Source of the DNA: Cryptomeria japonica
Taxonomy: Eukaryota; Streptophyta; Pinopsida; Cupressales; Cupressaceae
Direction of reading: 5' to 3'
DNA: 64,000 bases
Assembly: GCF_030272615.1 (NCBI RefSeq)
Contig: NC_081412.1
Span: 26,628,501 to 26,692,500, forward strand
Shown: positions 46,708-57,841 of the stretch, one piece after another
How the letters are laid out: each line of letters opens with the position of its first letter
Position numbering within the stretch: position 1 is the stretch's first letter
Notes under the pieces: generated by a model
Told to the model about the DNA's origin: nothing
Databases searched by the model: none
Seen by the model: only the letters and a program-made list of their open reading frames with translations
Program-made: the position numbers and the translations under genes

Positions 46708-47586
46708 ACTGAATAATTTTTCGTTATAGGAGATGATAGGCCACTGTATCATATGTCAATTCCAAGAGCCATTAAGAGGATGCAATAGGGCAAAGACTAT
46801 GGAGAACTAACCCTAGGTCTGGCATCTCTATGTGACAGACTGGTTTGATGAGTGCAAAGTGAGAGAATTGAGTGGTAGAGCACTGGAAAGGGGTTTGAAT
46901 GTGATAGAGAAGTATTTTGGAGGTTTACACAACATTTCATGGTTAGGGATAGTCATATTTTAGGAGAACCAAGAAAATTTGTGACAGGTGTTCAATCAAA
47001 TAGGCCTAATAGCCCTATTAGGTTTGTTAGTGTAGTATTGGTTGGGATATCTTCAAGTTGGTCGAGTACTGGACACTAAGATATTTTTGAGATCTCCCAA
47101 AAGGGTATCTAAAAATATAACTTTTTTGCCTAGATCCTCAGGGTGTCAAAAGTTATCACCAAATTCCTTCAAATGGAGGCCTAATTGCCACTGGTTTTGT
47201 TTGTGGGCAAGAGAATCAAAATTGATGTTCCATTGGGTAGAAACCATGAAATATTATTTCATTTATGTTAAGATGTTGTGAGAACACCCCTCCAAGGGTT
47301 GTTGTATTGAATTGGTGAAGTTGTCCATTCAAACCCCTAAAGCCTAGTAGTAGCCCACTCACGTACACAAGGGTGTGTGTAGTCACACAAGACTTGAGAG
47401 CTTTAGTTGTTTGTAAGTGGACACATTGGAGCCCTTGAGTCTCCCAAGGCATTCTTAGTGTCATTTAACCATTACTTAACTTGGTGTTGTTTAAAGACCC
47501 TTTGGTAGTAGGGTTTTGGTTAAGTTTGCAAGCCTTAGAGGTTGGTTGGTTCAAGGTTATCCTTCTAGTCTATTGCCTCCTCATCA
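46704..47586 (+). repeat. LTR 3 of the gag-only doublet, right part
   Basis: Resumes exactly where 22927 stopped (CTTAACTGAATAATTTTTC) and continues to CCTCCTCATCA at 47586. Joined to the left part minus the duplicated CTTA, it makes 1698 bases, the length of the other LTRs. CATGG (47587-47591) follows. Confidence 0.92.
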
Positions 47587-48344
47587 CATGGAAGGAATTG
47601 ACAAGTGTCCTTGAGAAGGAAAAGTGTCATGGAAAATAATGACAAGTTTCCTTGAAGACACATTCCTATTTGGGAGAGAGACACCCAAATAAGAAGGTTC
47701 TGTTCCAAATATAAAGATATTTCCAAATATCACAATAATCAAAATATTTCCCTAAATATTAGGAAATTTCCCTAAATATTAGGAAATTCAAGATATTTGG
47801 GAATGTACACACATATGTGAGGGAAAGACAATAAATTTGACTAAATGAGACAATTGTCTTTGAGAAGGGAAAGTGTCATGGAAAATAATGACAAGTGTCC
47901 TTGAGGACACATGGCTATTCGGGAATGAGACACCCAAATTGGAAGGTTTTATTTGAAAAGATATTACAAAATAGAGATATTCCCATGGTTTACGATATTT
48001 GGGATATTTTTCCTAATTCTAGGAAATGCACACATATGATGAGGGATAAGAGATGGGGTTGACTAAAACCCTTGGTTAGCTAGGTGGGTTAGGCTTGAGG
48101 AAGGGTCAAATAAGGGTTAGAGTTAGGAGACATGTGGGGACATAGAATTAATTAATTTAATTAATTAATTCTCTGAAGGAATATTAGGAGAAAATGAAAA
48201 AAGTGAATTAAATAATCAAATTAGGTATTTGATTTATTTAATAGAAGAAAAGGGTTAAATTTAATTAATTAAATGATTTATGATTGTCAAATAATTAATC
48301 AAAGGGGACTATAATGCAATTAATAAGATTAATTAGCTAGAAGT
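47587..48344. repeat. Host repeat flanking the LTR doublet (about 245-bp partial tandem units)
   Basis: The block CTTGAGAAGGAAAAGTGTCATGG...GACACCCAAAT occurs at 47613-47690 and again at 47860-47940, and its left part also at 14565-14593. The region 48040-48340 is AT-rich with no gene. Confidence 0.8.
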
Positions 48345-49053
48345 GTTAATTTTTATGATTAGATTAGGTAACACAATAATTCACACAAATGCATAGATAT
48401 TACCATGGGAAAACCTTCCTCTTGAAGGTGAAAAACCCAGCAATGAAATATGACTTTATTATCTTAATTATGTCAAGAGACCTTACAAAGTATTTGCTTC
48501 ACTCTTGAAGCTATATATATATATATGACAACAATTCAATATAGAGAATATACAATCTCTTGTAGAGAATATACGATCTGCGATGAGGAATCGAAATTCC
48601 TTTGTTGATGTTCAACCTGTTGTAGATAGTCTCATATCTATTGTACAACGACAACGAAGTACTGAAGAAAACAAATGTCCATAGACTGTTATGTGAGTGT
48701 GTTCTTTGATATACTTTGAGAGGGATACAAAGCTTCATATATATACCCAATTGGATGTGACTTTAACCAACACAACTCCTCCAAGGGTCGACTTCCAACC
48801 AACATGTTATAATTATGCATCAGTTATATTGGTTAAGCATCGGTTACATTAATCACGTCTCTTAAAGGTTGGCGGGATTTATATAAACTGGCACAAAAGG
48901 AATGATTACATTTTTATATATATAAATCATGTTTTGCTTACTTTTAATTTTAATACTCAATGATACCATTTAATTTGTCTAAGGCCGATAGGCCAATTAG
49001 GTGAATCAGTTATATCGTCGTCCCTGAAGGATATTGACCGAAGCTATTCATCA
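48345..49053 (-). repeat. Probable copia 3' LTR
   Basis: On the minus strand it starts TGATGAATAGCTTCGG at 49053, right after a purine tract. It contains the CCTTCAAGAGGAAGG-like stem and a TATATA box region typical of copia LTRs. The far end (near 48345) is uncertain because no second LTR is present. Confidence 0.5.
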
Positions 49054-49164
49054 ATACTCCCTCTTAGCTAGGGAGGAATCCTTCTTGATAATTAAGTCAC
49101 AGAGTGACATTCATCATGGCTACTCTCAGAGAGTAAATATGCATAAGTGCAAATTTATGACATC

Positions 49165-49455
49165 CACTATACCTACTCGCAGAGGGTGGATCGACCATGC
49201 CTACTCATAGAGGGTGGGACAAGGGCTGGAACCTCAAACTTCTCTCACAGAGAAGAATGCACAACAAGGGTTGATACCTCAATATTCTCTCACAAAGAAG
49301 AATGCATAACACTTGAGCCGATACCTCAAACTTCTCTCATATAGAAGAATGCATAACAAGGGTTGATACCTCAAACTTCTCTCACAGAGAAAAATGCATA
49401 ACAAGGGTTGATATCTCAAACTTATCTCATAGAGAAGAATGTATAGCAATACATA
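49165..49455. repeat. 46-bp tandem repeat in copia 3' spacer
   Basis: Five to six copies of GATACCTCAAACTTCTCTCA followed by (C/T)AGAGAAGAATGCATAACAAGG. Confidence 0.88.
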
Positions 49456-49463
49456 TCAGGTAA

Positions 49464-50247
49464 TTAATGATGTTGAGACTCCTTCTCAGCAAGAGCTTCA
49501 TTTTCCACAATTCCAAGCTTGTCTCGAAAATGCAAAAATTTCACTTTTGCAAGAGGCTTGGTAAAAATGTTATCTGTTTGTTCCTCAATACAAATGTATC
49601 TCAACTGAATAACATTCCTTTGTACCATATCTCTGATATAGTGGTACTAAATTTATACATGCTATGTTCTGTCATGAAATACTAAATTGACTGAAAGCTT
49701 CACACAACTTTGGTTATCACAATGTATGATTGTAGGCTCCAATGGTTGGCCAAACCATCCTACAAGAAGCTTACGAAGCCACACTGCTTTGCATGTTGCT
49801 ACACATGCTACAATTTATTCTGCCTCTACAATGCTCAAAGCTACTGAAGACTGCTTCCTGCTACACCAGAAAATCATAGCAGATCCCAAGCTGAAGCAAC
49901 AACCAGAAGTGCTCTTCCGATCAGTTACATTCCCTACCCAATCAGAATTAGAATATCCTTCAAGAGTCAAATCCATATTGGAAGAGTATTTCAAGCCATG
50001 TCCAACTATGCCATGCAAGTATCTCAAGATATGCTTGACTGCAACTATATGTATCTGTCTAGGTTCACTCATGAACTGACTAAGTGTAATTGTTGCATAA
50101 TAGATATCTAGTCTAGTGTTAACTAGATACATCAAGGACCCAATCAATTGCCTGTACATAGTAGGGTCCTCAAGATCTGAACTAGCTGTAGCTTCCCTTA
50201 ATTTCTTCAAGTTAGTTTCCATAGGTGTGGACATGGATTTACAATCT
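49464..50247 (-). pseudogene. Copia RT C-terminus and RNase H, decayed
   Basis: The minus-strand reading begins DCKSMSTPMETNLKK at 50247, then YRQLIGSLMYLVNTRLDI, HILRYLHG, YSNSDWVGNVTDRKSTSG, SRKQSSVALSIVEAE, IIHCDNQS and DNIFTKPLAK, ending at 49464. These are the standard Ty1/copia motifs after the RT core and through RNase H (Asp in S-D-W, Glu in V-E-A-E, Asp in C-D-N). A stop follows V-E-A-E and more occur downstream. The first codons abut the first base of element B, so the transposon inserted inside this gene. Confidence 0.85.
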
Positions 50248-50345
50248 GGGTTAGTGCAGGATCATGGGGGGGAAAAACGTGGCGATGTGAAAAAGATAGC
50301 CTTCTCCACTCGCCTAAAAACGTGAAAATCCATGTTGACTTTTTG
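50248..50345 (+). repeat. Terminal inverted repeat of element B
   Basis: GGGTTAGTGCAGGATCATGG, then GTGGCGATGTGAAAAAGATA and CACTCGCCTAAAA. It matches the inner side of 46703 downwards in element A. The flanking bases on the left are AATCT; the partner duplication is not present because the other end is lost. Confidence 0.87.
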
Positions 50346-50390
50346 CTTGGCCTAGGTGTCAGTACATCTTGGCATGGTAAACACCTAAGC

Positions 50391-50801
50391 AAATCGGATA
50401 TCCGATAATATCAGATATCAGATTTTTATAGGTAATTTTAAATTAAAAAATAAATTATATAATATATAATGTAATATAATAATATATCATATATTACATA
50501 TTATTATATTATATTATATATTATATAATACATAATATATAATATAATATTATATTATAAACTATTATATATTATATTATTATATTATATAATATAATAA
50601 TATTTATATATAATAAATAATATTATATTATATTATATATTATATTATTATATTATAATATTATATTATATTATATTATATAATATATAATATATTATTA
50701 TATTATTATATAATTATATTATATAATACATATTATATAATAATATATAATATAACGTTATTTTAAAATAATTTAAGTATAAAAATTGGATGTCCAATTT
50801 T
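50391..50801. repeat. Subterminal palindromes and AT-only block of element B
   Basis: ATCGGATATCCGAT (50393-50406), followed by ATCAGATATCAGATTTT, then about 310 bases of AT-only sequence (50446-50762). AAATTGGATGTCCAATTT (50783-50800), a near-palindrome of the same class, closes the block. Confidence 0.85.
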
Positions 50802-51116
50802 CTGAGACAATATAAATGGATTGTGACTACCCGTGAGTTATTTTTAACCCACGGGCTATGCGATTTTTTAGAATTTGATATCTAATTGGACCCGATATTT
50901 GGTTGTTTGACTCAAATTTGCTAAAAAATACATTAAAAGGTAGGAATTTTATTGTTTTCAATCATTTTCATTCAATTTTTGTATTTTTTTAAGTGTTTAT
51001 TTATTTTTTCATTGAAAATGTGGTTTTTTCATGAAAACTAGGTTTTTTAAAATCAAATACAAAATTGTTCAAATTTGGTAACCAAATTCAATTATTTACA
51101 TTCAATTAGGTTAAAA

Positions 51117-53030
51117 ATGGGGGATAACAATGAAAACATTGATCAACTACAACAACCAAACCCTCCTTTGCCAAACCCCCCCTCAATTCAGGATTTAATT
51201 TCACAAAATTTGAACCAATTGAGGGGGATTGCAGATGTATATCGTAGGATCCCTCGCCTGAACCCAATGTTTGATCCCCTCACGTCGATCATAAAGAGTA
51301 TGGAAATCATCACTAAGGAGCACAATGTCACTCTTTTGTGGTGAGATTCTATGAGGGAACAGTATGTGGATGGCTTGTCCTATAAGGAGATCAAGGATCT
51401 CAAGATATCCAAAGCCACTACTGCCGCATTGTTTGTGAATCCTTACACTAGTCAACCCATAGACCCCCAAAAAACAAAACTTTCTATTAAATGGTGCACA
51501 AATGATGGTATTGTGAAAATTTTTGGGATCATTGGTGGATGGTTTCTGACAAACCACCCAACAATAATCTTGATGTCCCCTTCTACTTCATCAAAAAATT
51601 GTATACTAGTTTTGTTTTAGGAAAACATGTGAACTACTTTGACATCCAACCTTTCCAGAGTGTGGGTTTAGGTATTCCCCAAAATAGACTTGTGACAGTC
51701 AGAGTAGTCCAGGGCCCATATGTCCCCCCTCCTTCCATTGATGCCTTACCTCCAGTGCAACATCTAGATATCATTTGTGAGGCAGCATCACAGACCATAT
51801 CGGCTATTCACTCTTTGAGTAGCCTTTTGGTTTCTCAGGCTGGGTCAGTAGCTCAGCCTACTTTTGATTGGAGCGATGCATCTGGTGGCACTGATATATC
51901 CTCCTCGGCTCCACACATTTGTGTGCCCCATAGCTGTGTCATGTGTGGGAACGTATGCTTGGGTCCAATTGGACAGTCTGTTGATCCTCTTGGGCACAAT
52001 GCAGATTATGAGGTGCATGAGATGCATGATGCACCAGATGTTATGACACAGACTAGAGGATACCTTGGGGAGTCCTTGCATGCTATAGGCGAGGAGGCAC
52101 CTTCATCATACATTGATGATGTAGTGGTAAGATTTGTATTTTCACAGTTCATTCTATATTTTAAATGAATATTTTTAATATAGATAATATTAAGTACTAA
52201 TTTTTATTTACATGGTCTATTTAATAGTTGATGACTGAGGAGGAGTTGACACAGATCCAAGAGGGCACATTGACAGCCATTTCATTTGGCCTTGATAGCT
52301 TGATGGTACATATAATATTGCACCTAGTCGTTTGTATTTTATTGTACATGTATGCTCATCATTTATATTGGTATTAATTAGATTATGCAGTAACTTGCAT
52401 GTATATCTTAATTTACTCTTGTATGGCACGAGTGTGGGGTTGTGTGATTTAGGATCTGGTAGTGCAGTTGGAGACAATGGAAAGGTGATTGAATGCACAT
52501 ATGATTGAATGAATAGTTTAAATAACTTATAGTGATTATACACGTCTAGACATAGATTGATAGTTTCATATATTTGTTGTGTATATGTATAGAGAATTCT
52601 TGGCTTCACATCCTTGTTGACTACACCCACTATACCTGAAGATGAAGAAGAAGAAGAGATGCCTCGAGTACATGTGTGTTTATTTTATTTTGTGTTTAGT
52701 AGATATAATTTGTTATTATCAGTGATAATTATATGCTAACTTGTATCAATGTCATGTTTGTGAACATATGTAGGTTGTGTATGAAAATATTGAAAATATA
52801 CCTCCTCTACCGAAGACATACATCAAGACTCCTGCAAAGCCAAAGAGAAAATGTGGAGATGAGATAAACAAGAATAGTTCAATTATAGTTCATTTTTATA
52901 TTAACTTTTTGAATGTGAGTTATATATTATAACTAATCATAATCGTGGTTTGTTTTTTCTTGTGCAAGATCCTTCAGAGCGCAGCAGTGTGGTGAAGAGG
53001 ATTGATTTTGATGATCCATCAATATCTTAG
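51117..53030 (+). pseudogene. Second gene of the giant transposon, copy B: six exons, function unknown
   Basis: Start ATG 51117 (MGDNNENIDQLQQPNPPLP). Inferred exons: 51117-52126, 52228-52305, 52453-52484, 52595-52667, 52774-52863, 52968-53030; about 447 residues. Exon joins keep frame, and exons 3-6 have matching counterparts in element A. The N-terminal third has a Pro/Asn-rich start and a helical block (ISQNLNQLRGIADVYRRIPR). The middle contains GLSYKEIKDLKISKATTAAL and VPFYFIKKLYTSFVLGKHVN. The C-terminus is acidic then basic (EDEEEEEMPR; KTPAKPKRK; VVKRIDFDDPSIS). Damage in this copy: TGA at 51342, a frameshift near 51525, and loss of the GT donor after exon 5 (AT) and the AG acceptor before exon 6 (AA). 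I do not recognise the family. It may be an accessory transposition protein or a captured host gene. Confidence 0.68.
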
Positions 53031-53264
53031 GATGTTATAGATAGTTTTGGGATGCTTACATTTTGAGTTGGCATGTATATTTTATATATGGACATACATT
53101 CACGTATATAGACATACATTTTCTTTGAGTTGGGATTTATACAATATTTATGTATGGACATACACTTATAATCATTTGACATTTGATCATATAAATTGTT
53201 TCTCATCTATGCATGGTGTTATCATGGAAATCTTTAATCTTCAATCCAATAATTAACAATGGTT

Positions 53265-53392
53265 AATAATGGTTATTTAATGAACAATACAATTCACTTC
53301 ATTTCATCATAAGTGTTGTTTGTATAATGAACAATACAATTCATTTAATGAATAATACAATACAATTCATGAACAATATAATAAAATTAATT
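53265..53392. repeat. Minisatellite of element B (AATGAACAATACAATTCATT)
   Basis: A shorter inverted counterpart of 34656-34915. Confidence 0.85.
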
Positions 53393-55445
53393 ATTACCCT
53401 ATGCATTCTCCTACTTCCCCCCCTCCCCACTCGGTCGAACTCTTGGGGTCATACTCTACCGACGTCGTCCCTTGAGCACCCTAAGTGCTAAAAATTGTCA
53501 AACTTTTATGGGCCCTAACTCAGAATTTGTGGCACCTACGAATAATCCATTTGAACCTATGGGGCCATGAGAGGGGTCCCTACAAAATCCTATCTCTCTT
53601 TTTCAAATTTCCCTACGGTTTTATTAACGTAGCATTTTTTTGATTGGCAAAAAAATCGCCAGTCTCATTCAATCAAATGTTGTCATGTGGCCAATTTCTC
53701 ATTTTGCTTGTCGTGATAATGAACCATCAGCTCTGACATGTCCATTTAGGAATTATTACCCTATGTATTCTCCTATTTTCCCCCCCACTTGGTCAAACGC
53801 TCGGGGTCATACCCTACCGACGTCATCCCTTGAGCACCCTCAGTGCTAAAAATTGTCAAACTTTGATGAGCCCTAACTCTGAATTCATGGCACCTACGAA
53901 CAATCCATTTGAACCTACAAGGCCATGAGAGGGGTCCCTACAAAATCCTATCTTGGTTTTTCAAGTTTCCCTACGGTTTTATTAGGGCAACATTTTTTCG
54001 GTTGGCAAAAAAATCGTCAGTCTCATTCAATCGAATGTTGTCGTGTGGCCAATTTCTCATTCTGCTGGTCATGATAATGAATCATTGGCTATGACATGTA
54101 TAGTTAGGCATTATTACCCTATGCATGCTCCTATTCCCCCCACTCGATCGAATGCTTGGGGTCATACCCTACCAGTGTCGTCCCTTGAGCACTCTAAGTG
54201 TTAAAAATTGTCAAACTTTGACGGGCCCTAACTCTAAATTTGTGGCACCTGCAAATGATCCATTTGAACCTATGGGGCCACAAGAGGGGTCCATACAAAA
54301 TCCTATCTCAGTTTTTCAAGTTTCCCTACGGTTTTATTAGGGCAACATTTTTCGGTTGGCAAAAAATCATCAGTCTCATTCAATCGAATGTTGTCGCATG
54401 GCCAATTTCTCGTTCTGCTCATCGTGATAATGAAGGATCAGCACTGACACATCCAGTTAGGCATTATTACCTTTTTCACTCTCCTATTTCCCCCCCCCCT
54501 CCCCACTTGATCGAACGCTCAGGGTCATAACCTACCAGCATCGTCCCTTGAGAACCCTAAGTGCTAAAAATTGTCAAACTTTGAAGGGCCCTAACTCAAA
54601 ATTCGTGGCACCTGCGAACAATCTATTTGAACCTATGGGGCCACAAGAGGGGTCCCTATAAAATCCTATCTCAGTTTTTAAATTTTTCTTATGGTTTTAT
54701 TAGGGCAGCATTTTTTCGGTTGGCAAAAAAATCATCAGTCTCATTCAATCATGTGTTGTCGCATGGCCAATTTCTCGTTCTACTCATTGTGATAACGAAC
54801 CATCTACTCTGACATGTCTAGTTAGGCATTATTACCTTATTCATTCTCTTATTTTCCCCCCCACTCGGTCGAATGCTTGGGGTCATACCCTATCGGCGTC
54901 GTCCCTTGAGCACCCTAAGTGCTAAAAATTATCAAACTTTGATGGGCCCTAACTCAGAATATGTGGCACCTACGAACAATCCATTTGAACCTGTGGGGCC
55001 ATGAGAGGGGTCCCTACAAAATCCTATCTCACTTTTTCAATTTTCCCTATCATTTTCTTAAGGCAGCATTTTTTGGCTGGGAAAAACATCGTTAGTCTCA
55101 TTTAATCGAATGTTGTTGCGTAGCCAATTTATCATTCTTCTTGTCGTGATAATGAACCGTCTACTCAAAACATGTCCAATTAGGCATTATTACCCTATGC
55201 ATGCTCCTATTCCCCCCCCACTTGATCGAACGCTTGGGGTCATACCCTATCGACGTCGTCCCTTGAGCACCCTAAGTGCTAAAAATTATCAAACTTTGAT
55301 GGGCCATAACTCAGAATCTGTGGCACCTGCAAATGATCCATTTCAACCTACGAGGCCACAAGAGGCAGTTTTTCAATTTTCCCTACAGTTTTATCAGGGC
55401 AGCATTTTTTGTAAAGTTGGCAAAAAAATCGTTAGTCTCATTCAA
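53393..55445. repeat. 358-bp tandem repeat array of element B (about 5.7 units)
   Basis: The landmark GGTTTTATTAGGGCA(A/G)CATT recurs about every 355-360 bases (53620, 53980, 54338, 54698, 55050, 55390). It is the inverse of the element A array. Frames across it are not conserved as proteins. Confidence 0.93.
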
Positions 55446-56710
55446 TGAAAAATATAGATAAATAAGCATTACATTGTAAAGACATAATGATGATCAATAT
55501 TTCCATGTATTATATACACATAATTACCATTACACTTTCATGTGACATCCATGAAGGAATATGCAAACATGATTTTTTTTCATTATCAATACAACTACAC
55601 CAATGTACTCGTGTACAGATACATTGTATATCATCAATATAACTAAACCAATTTTCTCATGGACATTGTATATCATCATAAAAAAGTTACATATATTCAC
55701 ATCCATATACAAATAAAACATACCACTACATCTGCATCAGACATCCTCATGTCCTAAGAGAAAAGCTTACGTACAGCAATGTCTGCATATAAATGAAGAC
55801 CAAAATAAGCAACCTTTTTATGCGGAATGAATGTGCTACAAGAAACAAATTATAACACTTAATACAAATTATTTTGTTGAATTATAAATAGATCATTTGA
55901 AACATTTTTAAGACGTTCAAGATTGTATAATTATGAAACTTACCAGTTTCTCTGCAAAGTATACAAGCATAACTTTGAAGAAAGACACATGCAGATTAAA
56001 GCCCTTCTCACTGCATTTATCTGCATGGTTGAAGACAATGGTAGATATTGTCATTTAAAAATAGAAATACATTCACTTGACTTAGTTTTTATGCATAAAA
56101 TTTAATCTCATTAATGCACAAAGGAATATGTACCATCACCAAGAGTAAACTAGTCAAGGGCGAATTGTCTAGCATGAACCTGTATTTTTAAGAATTGTTA
56201 GTCTACACATAAAATGCATGGATGAACATAAAGGCTTTATGATAATCACTTCAACTGAAATGCATGATAATAAATGAAAAGGTGGGATTATATACCATAA
56301 AAATATGTCCCTTCGAATTATATCAAGAGAACCCACTATGTTGATGCAAAAATCATAATGCGATACTGTTGTATATCATCAAAAAAGACCTGCATGAGCA
56401 TAACGGTTTTGCGATAATTATATCATCAAAAATTGTCAAATAGAGTTGTCTAATAACCAAAATTGTAAAGCTCGTCAAATGCATGATAATAAGTCATGTT
56501 GCAAAAATACATCCCTTCCAATTATATCGAGTGTACCCACTATGTGCATGCAAATACCGTGTTGCCAAAAAAAAAACGTTCATCAATAGACCTGCATTTT
56601 GAACACATCCTTAATATACACGTAACAAACTTGAACATTAAGTTTTAATGATCATTGATTGAAATGAAATGCATGATAAAAAAAAATAAGGCACCATCAA
56701 AGACCTACTA
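55446..56710. other. Non-coding spacer of element B
   Basis: Inverted homologue of 30795-32050. It contains two further duplicated words (GCATGATAATAA and CATCAATATAACTA(C/A)ACCAA). No gene seen. Confidence 0.7.
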
Positions 56711-57800
56711 CTATGCCTCAAGGGTCATCTCTTTGCTTAAGAGTATCCAGTATTGCTTCATGATTAGTAGTAGTCACTGTCCATAGGTCTTTGGTCTTCG
56801 GTTTTGCTTGATTCTTAAACAACTTGAAATTTGTAGCTATAATAAGGTGTCAATTCATTAGAATGGTTTTGTGTCTCTCATAGTCTTCAAATGCATGTAT
56901 GCCATTCTTTCTAATCATTTGTTTTCGCAACCAAGTTCCCACAACAACAACTGAACCTATAGGATATGTGAACCCATCATCATCTATCACTGGTTGTGTT
57001 AGCATATTTTTTCCCTATATACATCGTGCCAACCAATATTTTGATCTCTCTTCATTCCCTTGTGGTGCAATAATTGCAAAAACATATCCTTGCTATACAA
57101 GATCTGATAGACGGTCATACTCAAGTGAAATTTACATGTCATCGTTTGACAAGGATATTGTTTGAGATAAAGGAGTTAAATATTAGGGAACCCGCGTATC
57201 AACCCACTCACTTGACTCTCACTGATCCCAATCACACCAAACACAACTTTGACAAAAACAAGCCAACACTCGTGTCCAAATGGTCCATGTACTTGCATCT
57301 GAGCTGAGAAATGAATGCATCTTTGAAGAATATTTTAATTGTTTGACAATCCAATCTGTATCCCACTATGCTCTCCTCAACCAACCAAAAGAATCTGGTC
57401 ACTGCTTAATCAAGAGTACCTCCATGTGACAATATTGAACTACACCAATCAACAATAGAACGTGCATCAGATAAATTTGTACATAAAATCCTGCTCCATC
57501 ATGCTCCCCCTTCTCATGCCTTGCCTCGAAAGAGCACCAAATATGAGGTATACGCCTCTCTACGTGCATTCTACTCAACCAATAAAACATATAGGAATTC
57601 TTGAATTGACCCATATAGTTATCTCACCATATCATATGTCGATCATTTGCAATATCTTTCTCATGCAAGAACTCAAAAAAATTCTCAAAATAATGCTGCA
57701 CATACTTGGAGGAGTGTGATCTATCATCACTCATATAAAAATGATACTCCCTGATTATCTTACTGTCCTTTTCTGTGCTATCAAGAGTATGTCAATATGT
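56711..57800 (-). pseudogene. Transposase 3' fragment, element B
   Basis: On the minus strand from about 57800: EYHFYMSDDRSHSS, then a core in which the second catalytic region reads W-stop-D-N-Y-M-G-Q-F-K, SRMHVERRIPHIWCSF, HEKGEHDGAG and, after frameshifts, the C-terminal Cys cluster and tail to about 56711. It is clearly homologous to 29650-30794 but more decayed, and the 5' two-thirds of the gene are missing. Confidence 0.8.
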
Positions 57801-57841
57801 AAAAATGCTAGTTTTAGAGAAAAGACATGAGAATAGCATAC

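Larger units (their letters stand above)
14594..47586 (+). mobile_element. Double non-autonomous gag-only LTR retrotransposon (LTR-INT-LTR-INT-LTR), nested
   Basis: Three copies of a roughly 1.7-kb LTR (14594-16299; 18352-20059; 22109-22927 joined to 46704-47586) flank two internal regions of about 2.05 kb each. Each LTR begins TGGTG(A/C)AGGAGCACC and ends CCTCCTC(A/T)TCA. CATGG stands on both outer sides (14589-14593 and 47587-47591), as expected of a 5-bp target duplication. The internal regions code only for Gag, a CCHC knuckle and a retropepsin-like domain. No reverse transcriptase, RNase H or integrase is present. The structure matches the non-autonomous TR-GAG class of plant Ty3/gypsy relatives. 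The third LTR is interrupted by element A. Confidence 0.88.
48345..50247 (-). mobile_element. Ty1/copia retrotransposon 3' part, minus strand, cut by element B
   Basis: Reading from 50247 downwards: end of RT, RNase H, a tandem-repeat spacer, a polypurine-like AAGAGGGAG near 49062, and an LTR to about 48345. The upstream part is separated by element B and does not reappear after 57800, so it was lost or lies outside the window. The LTR's outer boundary is approximate. Confidence 0.75.
50248..57800 (-). mobile_element. Giant DNA transposon, element B (inverted second copy, transposase end lost)
   Basis: Its right terminus GGGTTAGTGCAGGATCATGG at 50248 is nearly identical to that of element A and stands directly in the copia RT gene. 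It then has the AT block, the complete second gene, the minisatellite, the 358-bp array, the spacer and the 3' third of the transposase, in the mirror image of element A's order. Homology stops near 57800, where the LRR gene sequence begins. The left terminus, satellite and transposase 5' part are missing. The plus strand of this window is the minus strand of element A. Confidence 0.85.
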
